A stretch of DNA of 64,000 nucleotides from Enterobacteriaceae bacterium RIT693 (GCA_009668225.1 WJYK01000003.1:124001-188000); one strand, 5' to 3'; positions 1 to 9,382 are shown, counted from the first letter of the stretch. A program made the numbers and translations. The notes: generated by a model not told the origin, from the letters alone.

Positions 1-3000
1 CAGGAAAATGCGCTGAAAACCGCGCTGGTGATCCACTCGGGGATCATTCCTGATAGCGAGCGCCAGATTGCCGCCTTCAAAGCTCGTGGTATTGAGCTTC
101 ACTATTTTAATCTCGATTTTGCCGTTGGCCCCGTCAGCGCGGAGCTGATGGCTAATTATCAGCTGATTATCACCACGGGCAGGTTCGCCGTACAGGCAAT
201 GAGTCTGGGCATACCGGTGGTGCTTTCCAATGGTTATTCGACGTCGGGATACCTGAACCAGACCAATTACCCAAAGTTAGCCGACGTCGCGTTCAGCGTC
301 CGAGACGGCGTAGCAATTACCGAACCGGCTGAGTGGGCAGGTGCCGTTGCAGTAGGTTATCCACGCGCGAATAAGTGGGCGCGGGAATTACAGAAACGGG
401 TCAATAACCAGTGCAACCTCGATCGGTTGCTCGAAGGCATTGTGGAAGGACTTCCTCAGCCAGGAACGCTGTTCATTAATGACGAAGAAAGCCGCAGCCT
501 GGAGTTGCACAGAAAGGTGATGGAAGGGCTGGATCATGAAAGTGTCTCCATACAAGGTTGGCTGGCCGACAGAAAGCCTTCGCCAACCCGTATGGCCATT
601 CTTCACTCCTTTATTCAGTCGTACCCGGAGTTTGGGCAAATTGCGGTTGCCGTTATCGATACTCATGGTGACACGGCCAGCCTGGCGAAAACGGTTAACT
701 CGTTAAGCGTGCAGCACTTAGCCGCACACAGCATCACCGTTATTGGCGACAGACCTGCCTCCGCTGCCGCGGGCTTAGGGTTCATCAGCAGCAAAGCGGG
801 CGTCAATAAAGCCCTTAACCAGCTGGCAAATGAAACGGATGCCCGCGGAATTTTAATGCTTAATGCCGGTGCAACCCTCGAGTCGCATGCGTTATTAATT
901 TACGCCGAATACAGCCTCAGAGAACCGCAGGTACCGGCCTGGTATTGCGACGAACATGTTGTTGATGAAAGCGGTGAATCCCAGATCTGCTTAAAGCCGG
1001 ACTGCGATATCGATTTATTGCGTAGCATTCCCTATATCGGCAGCACCCTGTTTATTACCGCGGACAGCTGGCGGGAGAACGGCGGGCTGTCGGAGGCGTA
1101 TCCGCTGTTTGCCGGACTGGATCTCTGCTGGCGGATTATTGAAAAGCAGGGGCCTGCAAGCCTGGGTCATATCAATGACGTGCTAATTAATGTGCCGTAT
1201 ACAGTAGAAAGCCTGATCAAACAGCCGGAAATTAGTGCGGAGATGGCGCGGATGACGACTGCGCATCTGCAACGCTGCCGCCTGGCTGCCCATGCTGAGA
1301 CAGACGGCTACAATGGCGCACTGCGTATTGTTTATCCACTCTCCGTTGAGCCTTTGGTTTCCATTATTATCCCGACGCGAGACCAACTGCCGTTGCTCAG
1401 GCAATGTATAGAGTCGCTGGTTGAGGTGACTCGCTACCCGCACTACGAAATTATTCTCGTTGATAATGACTCACAGGATGAAAGCTGCCGCGATTATCTT
1501 AATCAGCTGGCTGAGTTCTCACCTGACAGTATCCGCGTCCTTCGCTGGAACAAACCTTTTAATTTCTCGGCGATGAATAACCTTGCGGCAGCGCAGGCGC
1601 GTGGTCAGGTGCTGCTCTTCTTAAATAATGATACTCAGCTGGTGGAAACAGACTGGTTGACCAGCCTGCTTCGACACGCTCTGCGCCCTGAGGTCGGGGC
1701 CGTGGGGGCCCGTTTAGAATACCCTGACGGGCGAGTGGAGCACGGCGGGTTTATCAATGGCCTCGGGCAGGGGACGCAGGTGGCAAACCAGGGGGCAGGC
1801 GCCGAAGACGCTGGCTTCTTGTTGCGGCTGAAAACGACCCGTGGAGCAGCGGCATTAAGTGCTGCCTGCATGATGGTCCGCGCGGATGTGTTTGCGGAGG
1901 TCGGCGGGTTTGATGAGCAGAACTTCCCGGTTTATCTTGCCGATGTCGATTTTTGTTTGCGCATTCGCGAGCTTAATTATTTAACCGTCTGGACACCGGA
2001 CTCTCGTGTCAGGCATTTGGGCGGTGCGACGCGATTGTTTACCGAGAAATTTGGCGTTGCGGCTCATCCGGATGACGACGTCTTCGTTCGTCTGCAGGAG
2101 AAATGGGGGAAAACGCTGGCCAAAGATCCGTTTTACAGCGGCCATTTGGCGCGGGTGGGATCGCTGTTCCGCCTGGGAACGCGAACCTCCCGTATTCAGC
2201 CGCCGCTGCCGGGTAAACCGTTGCCAATCGTGATGGCATCTCACGTTAACTGGACCGGCTGCGGTAACTACCGGGTCATGAAGCCCTGGCAGGCGCTGGA
2301 GCGTGCATTGTGCCTGGAAGGGGGCGTGATACACGGTTTTCCTACCGTCATGGAAGTGGCCAGCGTTCAGCCGGATATGTTGCTGTTAGAGCTTCCACTC
2401 GACGACCGTTTACCGGATATGATGCGGCAGTACCGCAAGGTGAGTTCGGCTAAACTGGCGATCGAGTATGATGATAACTACTTAAACATCTCGGCAAAAA
2501 ATGCCATGGCGTCAAGTTTGCCAAAAGATATGCAGCGCCGCCTGCAGCTGCTTTCTGCGCAAGCTGACTGGATGGTGGTTTCAACGGAGCCACTGGCCCA
2601 TGCTTACCGCGCGTTCCACAGCGATATTCGTGTGGCGCAAAACCGCCTCAATGTTGAGCAGTGGGCGCACCTGAAGAGTCGCAGACGAGAAGGAAAAAAA
2701 CCTCGAGTAGGCTGGGCCGGCGGCAGTAGCCATACGGGCGACCTTGAACTTTTGTTGCCGCTTATGAAAGCGCTTGAGGACGAGGTGGACTGGGTCTTTA
2801 TGGGGATGAAGCCCGAAGGGGTACGCTGCGAGTTCCATCTCGCAGTACCGTTTGAACTTTATCCTGAAAAACTCAGCACCCTGGACCTGGATCTTGCTTT
2901 GGTGCCGCTGGAGAATAATGTATTTAACGAATGCAAAAGCAACCTTCGCCTGCTGGAACTGGGCGCCTGTGGCGTGCCGATTATCTGTACCGATATTGAG

Positions 3001-3192
3001 CCTTACCGGGGCGATTTACCGGTGACCCGGCTACCGAACCGCTTTGCAACATGGTTAAGTGCTATTCGAGAGCAACTTGCTGACCGGCAGGCGTTAAGCC
3101 AGCACGGCGATGAGCTGCGAGCGGCTATCCACAAGGACTGGCTGCTGCAAGATGAAGGGCTCAACGACTGGAAACAGGCCTGGCTGGGGTAA
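1..3192 (+). CDS. Large multidomain glycosyltransferase (5' end outside window)
   Basis: The frame is open to the first base of the window, so the true start lies upstream and at least 1063 residues are visible. Three parts can be made out, numbered from the GTG at 28. Residues about 190-440 are a degenerate GT2-like fold. Residues 444-690 form a convincing GT2 domain with the VSIIIPT strand, VDND, LNNDT (metal-binding DXD position) and the DVDFCLR acidic motif. Residues about 735-1054 look like a GT-B/GT4-type transferase domain (ELGACGVPIICTD). It most likely adds sugars to flagellin, inferred from its place upstream of fliA; O-antigen-like glycan assembly is the alternative. The downstream gene is a paralogue. 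No membrane segment or signal peptide is evident. Confidence 0.8.
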   Translation, partial: QENALKTALVIHSGIIPDSERQIAAFKARGIELHYFNLDFAVGPVSAELMANYQLIITTGRFAVQAMSLGIPVVLSNGYSTSGYLNQTNYPKLADVAFSVRDGVAITEPAEWAGAVAVGYPRANKWARELQKRVNNQCNLDRLLEGIVEGLPQPGTLFINDEESRSLELHRKVMEGLDHESVSIQGWLADRKPSPTRMAILHSFIQSYPEFGQIAVAVIDTHGDTASLAKTVNSLSVQHLAAHSITVIGDRPASAAAGLGFISSKAGVNKALNQLANETDARGILMLNAGATLESHALLIYAEYSLREPQVPAWYCDEHVVDESGESQICLKPDCDIDLLRSIPYIGSTLFITADSWRENGGLSEAYPLFAGLDLCWRIIEKQGPASLGHINDVLINVPYTVESLIKQPEISAEMARMTTAHLQRCRLAAHAETDGYNGALRIVYPLSVEPLVSIIIPTRDQLPLLRQCIESLVEVTRYPHYEIILVDNDSQDESCRDYLNQLAEFSPDSIRVLRWNKPFNFSAMNNLAAAQARGQVLLFLNNDTQLVETDWLTSLLRHALRPEVGAVGARLEYPDGRVEHGGFINGLGQGTQVANQGAGAEDAGFLLRLKTTRGAAALSAACMMVRADVFAEVGGFDEQNFPVYLADVDFCLRIRELNYLTVWTPDSRVRHLGGATRLFTEKFGVAAHPDDDVFVRLQEKWGKTLAKDPFYSGHLARVGSLFRLGTRTSRIQPPLPGKPLPIVMASHVNWTGCGNYRVMKPWQALERALCLEGGVIHGFPTVMEVASVQPDMLLLELPLDDRLPDMMRQYRKVSSAKLAIEYDDNYLNISAKNAMASSLPKDMQRRLQLLSAQADWMVVSTEPLAHAYRAFHSDIRVAQNRLNVEQWAHLKSRRREGKKPRVGWAGGSSHTGDLELLLPLMKALEDEVDWVFMGMKPEGVRCEFHLAVPFELYPEKLSTLDLDLALVPLENNVFNECKSNLRLLELGACGVPIICTDIEPYRGDLPVTRLPNRFATWLSAIREQLADRQALSQHGDELRAAIHKDWLLQDEGLNDWKQAWLG

Positions 3193-3210
3193 GTGACTCT
3201 GCGCTCTGTA

Positions 3211-3239
3211 ACATGCCCCACTTCCCGGCTGGGGCATGT
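3211..3239 (+). terminator. Hairpin after first glycosyltransferase
   Basis: A 9-bp perfect stem (ACATGCCCC paired with GGGGCATGT) has an 11-nt loop and ends in a short TTTAAT. The T tract is weak, so it may attenuate rather than fully stop transcription between the two glycosyltransferase genes. Confidence 0.5.
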
Positions 3240-3399
3240 TTAATGCCGGAATATAAGGCCTGATTTCTCCGGTAATTCTCCCCTTATTACGCCTGGCCTG
3301 GGGCACAATGAAGGCTACTCCAGCGCGATATGCGCCGCTAAGTTTTACCTGTGCAGCTGGCTAACAGTGAATGCTGCCTGGGTACTTCAGGGAATTAAG

Positions 3400-6300
3400 A
3401 TGTCACTTTCGCTTGAATATCCATATTTGCTTGTTGCCCCCGACTACCGAGAGTCTTCCCTGGGGATCCAGGTAATGCATCGTCTTTGCCACATGATTAA
3501 CGAAGCGGGGGGACGCGCATGGATGGTGGGCTGTACGGTTAATCCACGCTGGAATACCCCGGCGTTAACCAATGAAGCGTATCAAACGCTGTTAGCGGGC
3601 AATCAACCCTGGATTGCGGTCTACCCTGAGGTGGTTTCGGGTAACCCGCTGTCTGCCCCGATTTGCGTCCGCTACATGCTCAATCGGGAAGGCGTGATTG
3701 CGGGCAACACGATTGATGCCGGCCCTGATGACCTCTTTTTCTGGTATCGCGATGAGTTTGCAGAGAAAGATGCAAACCCTAAGCTGCTGAAAATTGAGAG
3801 CTATGACATCGCTCTTTTTCAGGATGATGGCGGGGAAAAAGATCTCGATCTTCTGTACATCAACCGCGTTCCGGAAGACAAAATTGACTGGGCCAGTCTG
3901 CCGGCCAACATCACCGTGCTGTCCATGCGCAAGCCTCTGACGTTTGAACAGCTTGCCGCCGTGTTAAAGCGAGGGCGCAGACTGTATACCTATGAGTCTT
4001 CGGGAACGTGCATACTGGCGTTACTGTGCGGGTGCCCGGTTATTGGGCTTGAAGCGAAGGGGTATGAAGTCTACGCGCTAAACGCGCGGTTCTTGCTGGA
4101 TTATGGCGAGCATAGTTTTACCAAACATGACACGCCCGAAGCGCTTAATCTCGTTCGTCAACATATGGGGGCGTTTCGTGAAAGTTTCCTCTCCCAAAGA
4201 GCGGTGACGGACCGCCAGTTTGAGGTCTTCCTTCAGGTTTCTCAGCACGCAGCTGAAAAGCTTTCACAGCGCCAGCACCGCCATACTTTAACGGGTTGGG
4301 CAAAATATCGAACGTTGCCGCTATTGCCCGATACGCTGTGGCCAGGTAGGGCAGTGCCGCGGCTTCTTGTCGTAATAAATCAAGGCGAACACACGACAGA
4401 GGCCGTTAGCGAAACGCTGAATTCTCTTCTGCCCCAGCTGGCATCTTGCCCGGGAAGCCGCGTATGGGTAGTGGGGAAGAACCCGGAAATCGGCAGTGAA
4501 GATCAATCCGTGGAGTTTGTGGCTGTGCACGACTGGAAACGTCGTGTGCAGCGGTATGCCGAGCGTGCGGCATTTGACTGGCTGCACTGTATTGATGCCG
4601 GCGTGACTTACGCGGCAGAAGGATTAACCCTGTGCGCGAGCGCGCTGTCATCGGCGGGAGACTGTAAAGCGATATACCCTGATGAAGCGTTGATGACGCC
4701 CGGTGGCGTCTATAAGCCTGCCTTTAAACCAGACTTCAATCTCGATCTTTTTTTAAGCTCGCCGCACCGCTATTTGCGTCGAGGGTTTATTGAACGCCAG
4801 GCATTACTGGATGTCGGTGGCCTTTCTACGGTATTTGGTGAGGCTTATGAATTTGACCTGGCGATCAAACTGCTTAGCCGCTTTGATATTGCCGCGCTGG
4901 GCCACTTTAGCGAGCTGGTCTCGATCGTCCCCGACGCGCTTTTTGAAATGACAAATGAGCATGAAGAACAGCAGATCCTTGAGGCGTACTTGCGCCAGCG
5001 CGGGTTTGTTTCACCGCAGGCTACGCGCAAACCCGCGGGAGTATGGCGGCTGAACTATGGCTCACCCACAACAGAAATGGTTAGCATTCTGATACTGGCC
5101 GGCGACGATCCTGCCGTGTTAAACCGCTGCGTGACCAGTCTTATTCATACTACGCAGTGGCTGTATTATGAGGTCATCATCGCTCAACCCGATGCGGTGA
5201 GTGAGGCTATGCAGCAGGTGATACGTCACCTGGTAGAGCGTTATCCGGATCGTGTCCGAAGCGCGCTGGTGAACGGTGCGCAACACCCGGTAGCGATGCT
5301 GAACCATGCGGCTCACACCGCCCATGGCAGCCAGTTGCTGCTAATAGATAACACTATGCTGTTTGTGTTAGACAACTGGCTGACAGAGCTTCTTAACCAT
5401 GCGCTTCGCCCGGAAGTGGGCCTGGTAGGCCCTAAAATCATTAATACCAGCCAGCAGGTGTTTAGTGCAGGGCTGGTTCTTGGGGGCGATGAGTGGATTG
5501 GTCAGGTTGGGTGGGGAGCCCATCTGAAAGATGACGGCTATATGGCACGTTTGCAAAGCGACCAAAACTACTCGGCGCTAAGTCACCTGTGCATGCTGTT
5601 CCGAAAGAGCGCGTGGGAAAGCGTGGGTGGATTCAGTGATGCTTTTTCTTCCATCGAACTCGCGACCACGGCTTTTTGTCTTGCGCTTCGCGAGCGCGGC
5701 TATTTTGCTGTCTGGACACCTTTCAGCATTGTAGCTTCTGACCGAAACGCAGCGAGTTTTGCCGACAGACGCTACGGTAAGGAAAAGCAGAGTATTATTG
5801 CCCGTTACGCCAGTTTGTTCAGCGACGATCCGGCCTACAACAAAAAGCTGTCGTTGTGCTTTCCCCTGTTTACTGAAGACCGTCATCTCGCGCAGAGCTG
5901 GAATCCCCTGAAGGATACCGGGGTACCAACATTTTTAGTGGTAGGAGGTGAGCCTTATGCGGGACATGTGGCCCGATTTATTCAGCTGTGCGAAGCCACC
6001 CAACTGCAGGGGAAAGCCCATTTCTGCATCCTGGCTGATTGCCCTACGCTCCCTGAAATGTTGCGCTTATCTCCGCAGGGTATTGTTCTCTTCGGCGGCG
6101 TTAACAATGAAATATGTCTGACGCTTAGCCAGTACAAAGCGCTGTCAAAATGCAGCGTAAAATATTTGGCAGGTGAAGATGACGACTCTGTTGACGAGAA
6201 TGCGGCACCGGCGATGCACATTGTGGATAGCTGGCTGGCAGAGAATGCTGAACAGCAAGCACGGTTGGCCGGGAAAGGCCATGTCAGTCAGCTTTTACCC

Positions 6301-6816
6301 GCAGCGCTGGTGCAAAGCTGGTTTGTTATGCCCGAAGGCGGTGAAAAGAAACGCGTCAAGAAAGCTGCCCTCTGTATGCCTGCACGGTTAGACCGTCATG
6401 AAAGCGCGTTTATGGCGCGGCTAATTGAAGCCACGGCTGAAAAAATTGACTGGATCCTGTTAGGCGAGCATCCAAAACAGTGGCTTCCATGGGTTAAAGA
6501 GACCCGGAGAATTCAGGGCGTCACGCTTTCAGCGGCGCAAATTCATGACGTGAGCGCCGATGTTCTGGTCTTACCCCAGAAACAGGGAGAGAAGTGGAGT
6601 GCGGCTAACCATAGAACCCTGCGTGAGTTTGCTGCCTGCGGTATACCGACACTGAATCTTGATACCACCCTTAATCCCCTGGAGGATGCTTTCGAGCGTC
6701 TCTTATCAACCCATGAGCCTGATGCTGCGAGGATTTTAGCGGAAACCACCCGGGGTTCCTATGCATTCAGCGAACTGAAAATAGAGGCCTTTGTTCGCCT
6801 GTTATCAACCCACTAA
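3400..6816 (+). CDS. Second large glycosyltransferase-like protein, GT2 active site degenerate
   Basis: This 1138-residue protein is paralogous to the preceding gene: both share a GT2-like module (here about residues 557-800), the phrase HALRPEVG and a C-terminal GT-B-like module. The start at 3400 is preferred over the upstream in-frame GTG at 3367 because AGGGA lies 6 nt before it. The N-terminal 280 residues form another Rossmann-like region (LYTYESSGT...CGCPVIGLE), followed by a degenerate GT2-like segment. In the main GT2 module the acidic residues seen in the paralogue are gone: VDND is IAQP, LNNDT is LIDNT, and DVDFCLR is ATTAFCL. It may be a non-catalytic partner or use only its other modules. 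It is inferred to belong to a flagellin-modification locus. Confidence 0.75.
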   Translation: MSLSLEYPYLLVAPDYRESSLGIQVMHRLCHMINEAGGRAWMVGCTVNPRWNTPALTNEAYQTLLAGNQPWIAVYPEVVSGNPLSAPICVRYMLNREGVIAGNTIDAGPDDLFFWYRDEFAEKDANPKLLKIESYDIALFQDDGGEKDLDLLYINRVPEDKIDWASLPANITVLSMRKPLTFEQLAAVLKRGRRLYTYESSGTCILALLCGCPVIGLEAKGYEVYALNARFLLDYGEHSFTKHDTPEALNLVRQHMGAFRESFLSQRAVTDRQFEVFLQVSQHAAEKLSQRQHRHTLTGWAKYRTLPLLPDTLWPGRAVPRLLVVINQGEHTTEAVSETLNSLLPQLASCPGSRVWVVGKNPEIGSEDQSVEFVAVHDWKRRVQRYAERAAFDWLHCIDAGVTYAAEGLTLCASALSSAGDCKAIYPDEALMTPGGVYKPAFKPDFNLDLFLSSPHRYLRRGFIERQALLDVGGLSTVFGEAYEFDLAIKLLSRFDIAALGHFSELVSIVPDALFEMTNEHEEQQILEAYLRQRGFVSPQATRKPAGVWRLNYGSPTTEMVSILILAGDDPAVLNRCVTSLIHTTQWLYYEVIIAQPDAVSEAMQQVIRHLVERYPDRVRSALVNGAQHPVAMLNHAAHTAHGSQLLLIDNTMLFVLDNWLTELLNHALRPEVGLVGPKIINTSQQVFSAGLVLGGDEWIGQVGWGAHLKDDGYMARLQSDQNYSALSHLCMLFRKSAWESVGGFSDAFSSIELATTAFCLALRERGYFAVWTPFSIVASDRNAASFADRRYGKEKQSIIARYASLFSDDPAYNKKLSLCFPLFTEDRHLAQSWNPLKDTGVPTFLVVGGEPYAGHVARFIQLCEATQLQGKAHFCILADCPTLPEMLRLSPQGIVLFGGVNNEICLTLSQYKALSKCSVKYLAGEDDDSVDENAAPAMHIVDSWLAENAEQQARLAGKGHVSQLLPAALVQSWFVMPEGGEKKRVKKAALCMPARLDRHESAFMARLIEATAEKIDWILLGEHPKQWLPWVKETRRIQGVTLSAAQIHDVSADVLVLPQKQGEKWSAANHRTLREFAACGIPTLNLDTTLNPLEDAFERLLSTHEPDAARILAETTRGSYAFSELKIEAFVRLLSTH

Positions 6817-6847
6817 AAGGGGTTGTCGTCAGGAAAATTGCGGCAAG

Positions 6848-6910
6848 AAATAGCGCTTATTAGGCCGATAGCTTTTTATCGGCTTCATTATGCTGTAGAT
6901 AGCGCTATTT
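6848..6910. repeat. Nested inverted repeats upstream of sugar aminotransferase
   Basis: An outer pair of 9-bp arms, AAATAGCGC (6848-6856) and GCGCTATTT (6902-6910), encloses an inner hairpin GCCGATA/TATCGGC (6864-6883, 6-nt loop). The inner hairpin could be a weak terminator for the glycosyltransferase gene. The outer arms resemble FlhDC half-sites in sequence and orientation, but their 45-nt spacing is far larger than the 10-12 nt expected for a real FlhDC box. Confidence 0.5.
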
Positions 6911-6928
6911 TACGTAACAGGTTGCTTT

Positions 6929-8089
6929 ATGAGCAAGAATATCTACGTCACCAGCCCACTTCTTCCTCCTCTTGAAGAGTTTATTCCTTATCTTGAACGG
7001 ATTTGGGAAAACAAAAACCTGACAAATGGAGGCGTTTTTCATCAGCGACTGGAAAAAGAGCTGGCCGAGTATTTAGGCGTAGAACACCTGTGTCTGTTCT
7101 CTAACGGCACGCTGGCACTGTTAACCGCGCTGCAGGCTCTTCGTATTACTGGAGAAGTGATTACGACGCCATACTCGTTTGTTGCAACGTCCCATACCCT
7201 GTTATGGAACGGGTTAACGCCGGTATTTGCCGATATTGACCCCGTCACCTGCAATATAGATCCGGATAAAATCGAGCAGCTTATTACGCCGGCGACATCG
7301 GCAATTTTACCCGTCCATTGTTACGGTATTCCTTGTGACGTGGATAGAATCCAGGGGATTGCCGACGCCTGGGGGTTAAAAGTTATTTACGATGCTGCCC
7401 ATGCCTTTGGTGTTAAGCAGAATGGGCAAAGTGTGCTGCGTTGCGGCGATTTATCTATTTTAAGTTTCCACGCGACTAAGGTGTTCAATACCTTTGAAGG
7501 CGGGGCAATTATTTGCCCGGATGCCAAAATGAAGCAGCGCATTGACTACCTGAAGAACTTTGGTTTTGCCGGTGAGACGACGGTTGTTGCACCGGGCATC
7601 AATGCTAAAATGAATGAAGTTCAGGCTTCATTTGGCCTTGTACAGTTACAGCATATCGATCGGGCCCTGAGTGAAAGGGAGCATATCTATCAGCGCTACT
7701 GTGAACTGTTGGCCGATGTGCCTGAAATCAGCATTTTTAGTGCTCAGGATAACGTCGAATGGAATCACGCCTATTTCCCAGTATTAGTTAATGATAGCTA
7801 TCCGCTGAGCCGGGATGGTTTATATGATTATCTGAAACAGCATGATATCTATGCCAGACGCTATTTTTATCCGCTAATCAGTACATTCTCGATGTATCGC
7901 CATTTACCTTCCGCTCATCCGGATAGTCTGCCGGTGGCGAGTGCTACCGCGGAAAAAATATTATGCCTGCCGATATTCCCGGGACTGAAAGAGGACGATC
8001 TGAAACGAATTGTTGAACTGATTCGCCAGCCGATCGCTAAGCCGGAAAATACCTTTTTAGCGGCTGACGTGGCGGATGATGTGGCATAA
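6929..8089 (+). CDS. DegT/DnrJ/EryC1 family sugar aminotransferase
   Basis: A PLP-dependent aminotransferase of 386 residues, the usual family length. Family features are the N-terminal LTNGG...LEKELAEYLGV, SNGT near residue 60, the cofactor-contacting DAAHAFG (D155) and the Schiff-base lysine in SFHATKVFNTFEGG (K184). Such enzymes convert nucleotide-linked keto-sugars to amino-sugars. The overall pattern is closest to enzymes making 4-amino-4,6-dideoxy or 3-amino sugars (VioA/QdtB type); the exact substrate cannot be read from the sequence. It stands between the two giant glycosyltransferases and fliA, so it probably supplies the amino-sugar put on flagellin. No dehydratase or acyltransferase for the pathway lies in the window. 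Confidence 0.85.
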   Translation: MSKNIYVTSPLLPPLEEFIPYLERIWENKNLTNGGVFHQRLEKELAEYLGVEHLCLFSNGTLALLTALQALRITGEVITTPYSFVATSHTLLWNGLTPVFADIDPVTCNIDPDKIEQLITPATSAILPVHCYGIPCDVDRIQGIADAWGLKVIYDAAHAFGVKQNGQSVLRCGDLSILSFHATKVFNTFEGGAIICPDAKMKQRIDYLKNFGFAGETTVVAPGINAKMNEVQASFGLVQLQHIDRALSEREHIYQRYCELLADVPEISIFSAQDNVEWNHAYFPVLVNDSYPLSRDGLYDYLKQHDIYARRYFYPLISTFSMYRHLPSAHPDSLPVASATAEKILCLPIFPGLKEDDLKRIVELIRQPIAKPENTFLAADVADDVA

Positions 8090-8466
8090 GGCCGGGGCCT
8101 TCAGGTGCCATTAGGCCGTGGAGAGAAGGGCGGGTATTGGCCCGGCAGGTGAATGACGCCGATCCGAAAGTGAGATTTTTCATCGATAATTTCACCAGGG
8201 ATAAGGCACCGGTGAGTCGCCTGCCCGCGGAAAATTTGCTAATCCGTTGATGACGCATTTCTCGCTTACCTCGGCGTTTTTTTGGGGAAGAACGGTGCGG
8301 TAAAGGAGATAACGCGGAGGGGGAATGCTATTCCCAATGATGGTACTGCACCTTGCAACACGCCGGTGATGACCATTAATGAATGATGCCAAAACATATT
8401 TAACCCAAGCTGATGTGAACATAATAATTTGGCCAACACTTTGTAATTGCAAGTAATATTATTCGG
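8090..8466. other. Intergenic region between glycosylation genes and fliA promoters
   Basis: No convincing gene. An open frame at 8149-8250 (34 codons from GTG, no good ribosome site) may be the tail of a lost gene, but I recognise no family. The rest becomes AT-rich toward fliA, as usual upstream of that gene. Confidence 0.5.
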
Positions 8467-8493
8467 TAAAAAAAAGCTTAATCAAACCGATAA
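8467..8493 (+). promoter_or_regulatory. Sigma-28 (FliA) promoter upstream of fliA
   Basis: TAAA at 8467-8470, a 15-nt spacer, then ACCGATAA at 8486-8493. This matches the sigma-28 consensus TAAA-N15-GCCGATAA in all but one base. It would give the positive autoregulation of fliA known in E. coli and Salmonella. Confidence 0.75.
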
Positions 8494-8521
8494 TCGATCA
8501 GAATTGCAGCTTTTTGATGAT

Positions 8522-8599
8522 AACCCCTAAATAACCCCCCATTTTTACCACTATTCATCCGATTAAAACCCCTGCAGAAACGGATAATCATGCCGATAA
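8522..8599 (+). promoter_or_regulatory. Candidate FlhDC box and class II promoter of fliA
   Basis: AACCCCTAAATAACC (8522-8536) and an inverted, weaker half around 8548-8564 (CCACTATTCATCCGATT), about 11 nt apart, resemble the paired FlhD4C2 half-sites. A good sigma-70 -10 element, GATAAT, follows at 8583-8588, the arrangement of a class II flagellar promoter with FlhDC covering the -35. GCCGATAA at 8592-8599 is a second sigma-28-like -10, but it has only TGCA at its -35 position. Confidence 0.5.
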
Positions 8600-8624
8600 C
8601 TCAACTAACGCAGGGCTGTTTATC

Positions 8625-9344
8625 GTGAATTCACTGTATACCGCTGAAGGTGTAATGGATAAACACTCGCTGTGGCAGCGTTATGTACCGCTTGTGCGTC
8701 ACGAAGCATTGCGCCTGCAGGTACGTCTGCCGGCGAGTGTGGAGCTCGACGATCTGCTACAGGCAGGCGGCATCGGGTTGTTGAATGCAGTCGAACGTTA
8801 CGATGCCCTGCAAGGAACGGCATTTACTACCTACGCGGTGCAGCGCATCCGTGGGGCGATGCTTGATGAGTTGCGCAGCCGTGACTGGGTGCCGCGAAGC
8901 GTCAGGCGTAACGCCCGCGGCGTGGCACAGGCGATTGGTCAACTGGAGCAAGAGCTGGGGCGCAACGCGACCGAGACGGAAGTCGCGGAGCGGCTGGACA
9001 TCCCGCTCGACGAGTATCGTCAGATGCTGCTCGACACTAATAACAGTCAACTCTTCTCTTATGATGAGTGGCGTGAAGAGCATGGCGATAGTATCGAACT
9101 GGTCACCGAGGAGCACCAGCAGGCAAACCCGCTACAGCAATTACTGGACAGTAATCTACGCCAGCGTGTGATGGAAGCGATTGACGCTTTACCTGAGCGC
9201 GAACAACTGGTGCTGACGCTGTATTACCAGGAAGAGCTGAATCTCAAAGAGATTGGTGCGGTGCTTGATGTGGGTGAATCCCGGGTAAGTCAGTTGCATA
9301 GCCAGGCGATCAAGCGTTTGCGTACCAAGCTGGGTAAGTTGTAG
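8625..9344 (+). CDS. fliA: Flagellar sigma factor FliA (sigma-28)
   Basis: This 239-residue protein matches E. coli FliA in length and almost throughout in sequence, including the GTG start (MNSLYTAEGVMDKHSLW). It directs RNA polymerase to late flagellar, motility and chemotaxis promoters. Region 2 holds the -10 recognition and melting helices (FTTYAVQRIRGAMLDELR), region 3 the NATETEVAERL segment and region 4 the -35-binding helix-turn-helix (LKEIGAVLDVGESRVSQLHSQAIKRLR). Three promoters in this window match its recognition sequence: its own, that of the orphan receptor gene and that of tar. FliZ follows after 38 nt, probably in the same operon. Confidence 0.98.
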   Translation: MNSLYTAEGVMDKHSLWQRYVPLVRHEALRLQVRLPASVELDDLLQAGGIGLLNAVERYDALQGTAFTTYAVQRIRGAMLDELRSRDWVPRSVRRNARGVAQAIGQLEQELGRNATETEVAERLDIPLDEYRQMLLDTNNSQLFSYDEWREEHGDSIELVTEEHQQANPLQQLLDSNLRQRVMEAIDALPEREQLVLTLYYQEELNLKEIGAVLDVGESRVSQLHSQAIKRLRTKLGKL

Positions 9345-9382
9345 GGAGTGCCGCACAATTATCTGACGACCTGGGAATTATC

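Noticed and set aside
6848-6910. A functional FlhDC box before the sugar aminotransferase
   Set aside because: The half-site spacing of 45 nt is far beyond the 10-12 nt known for FlhDC; kept only as an inverted repeat.
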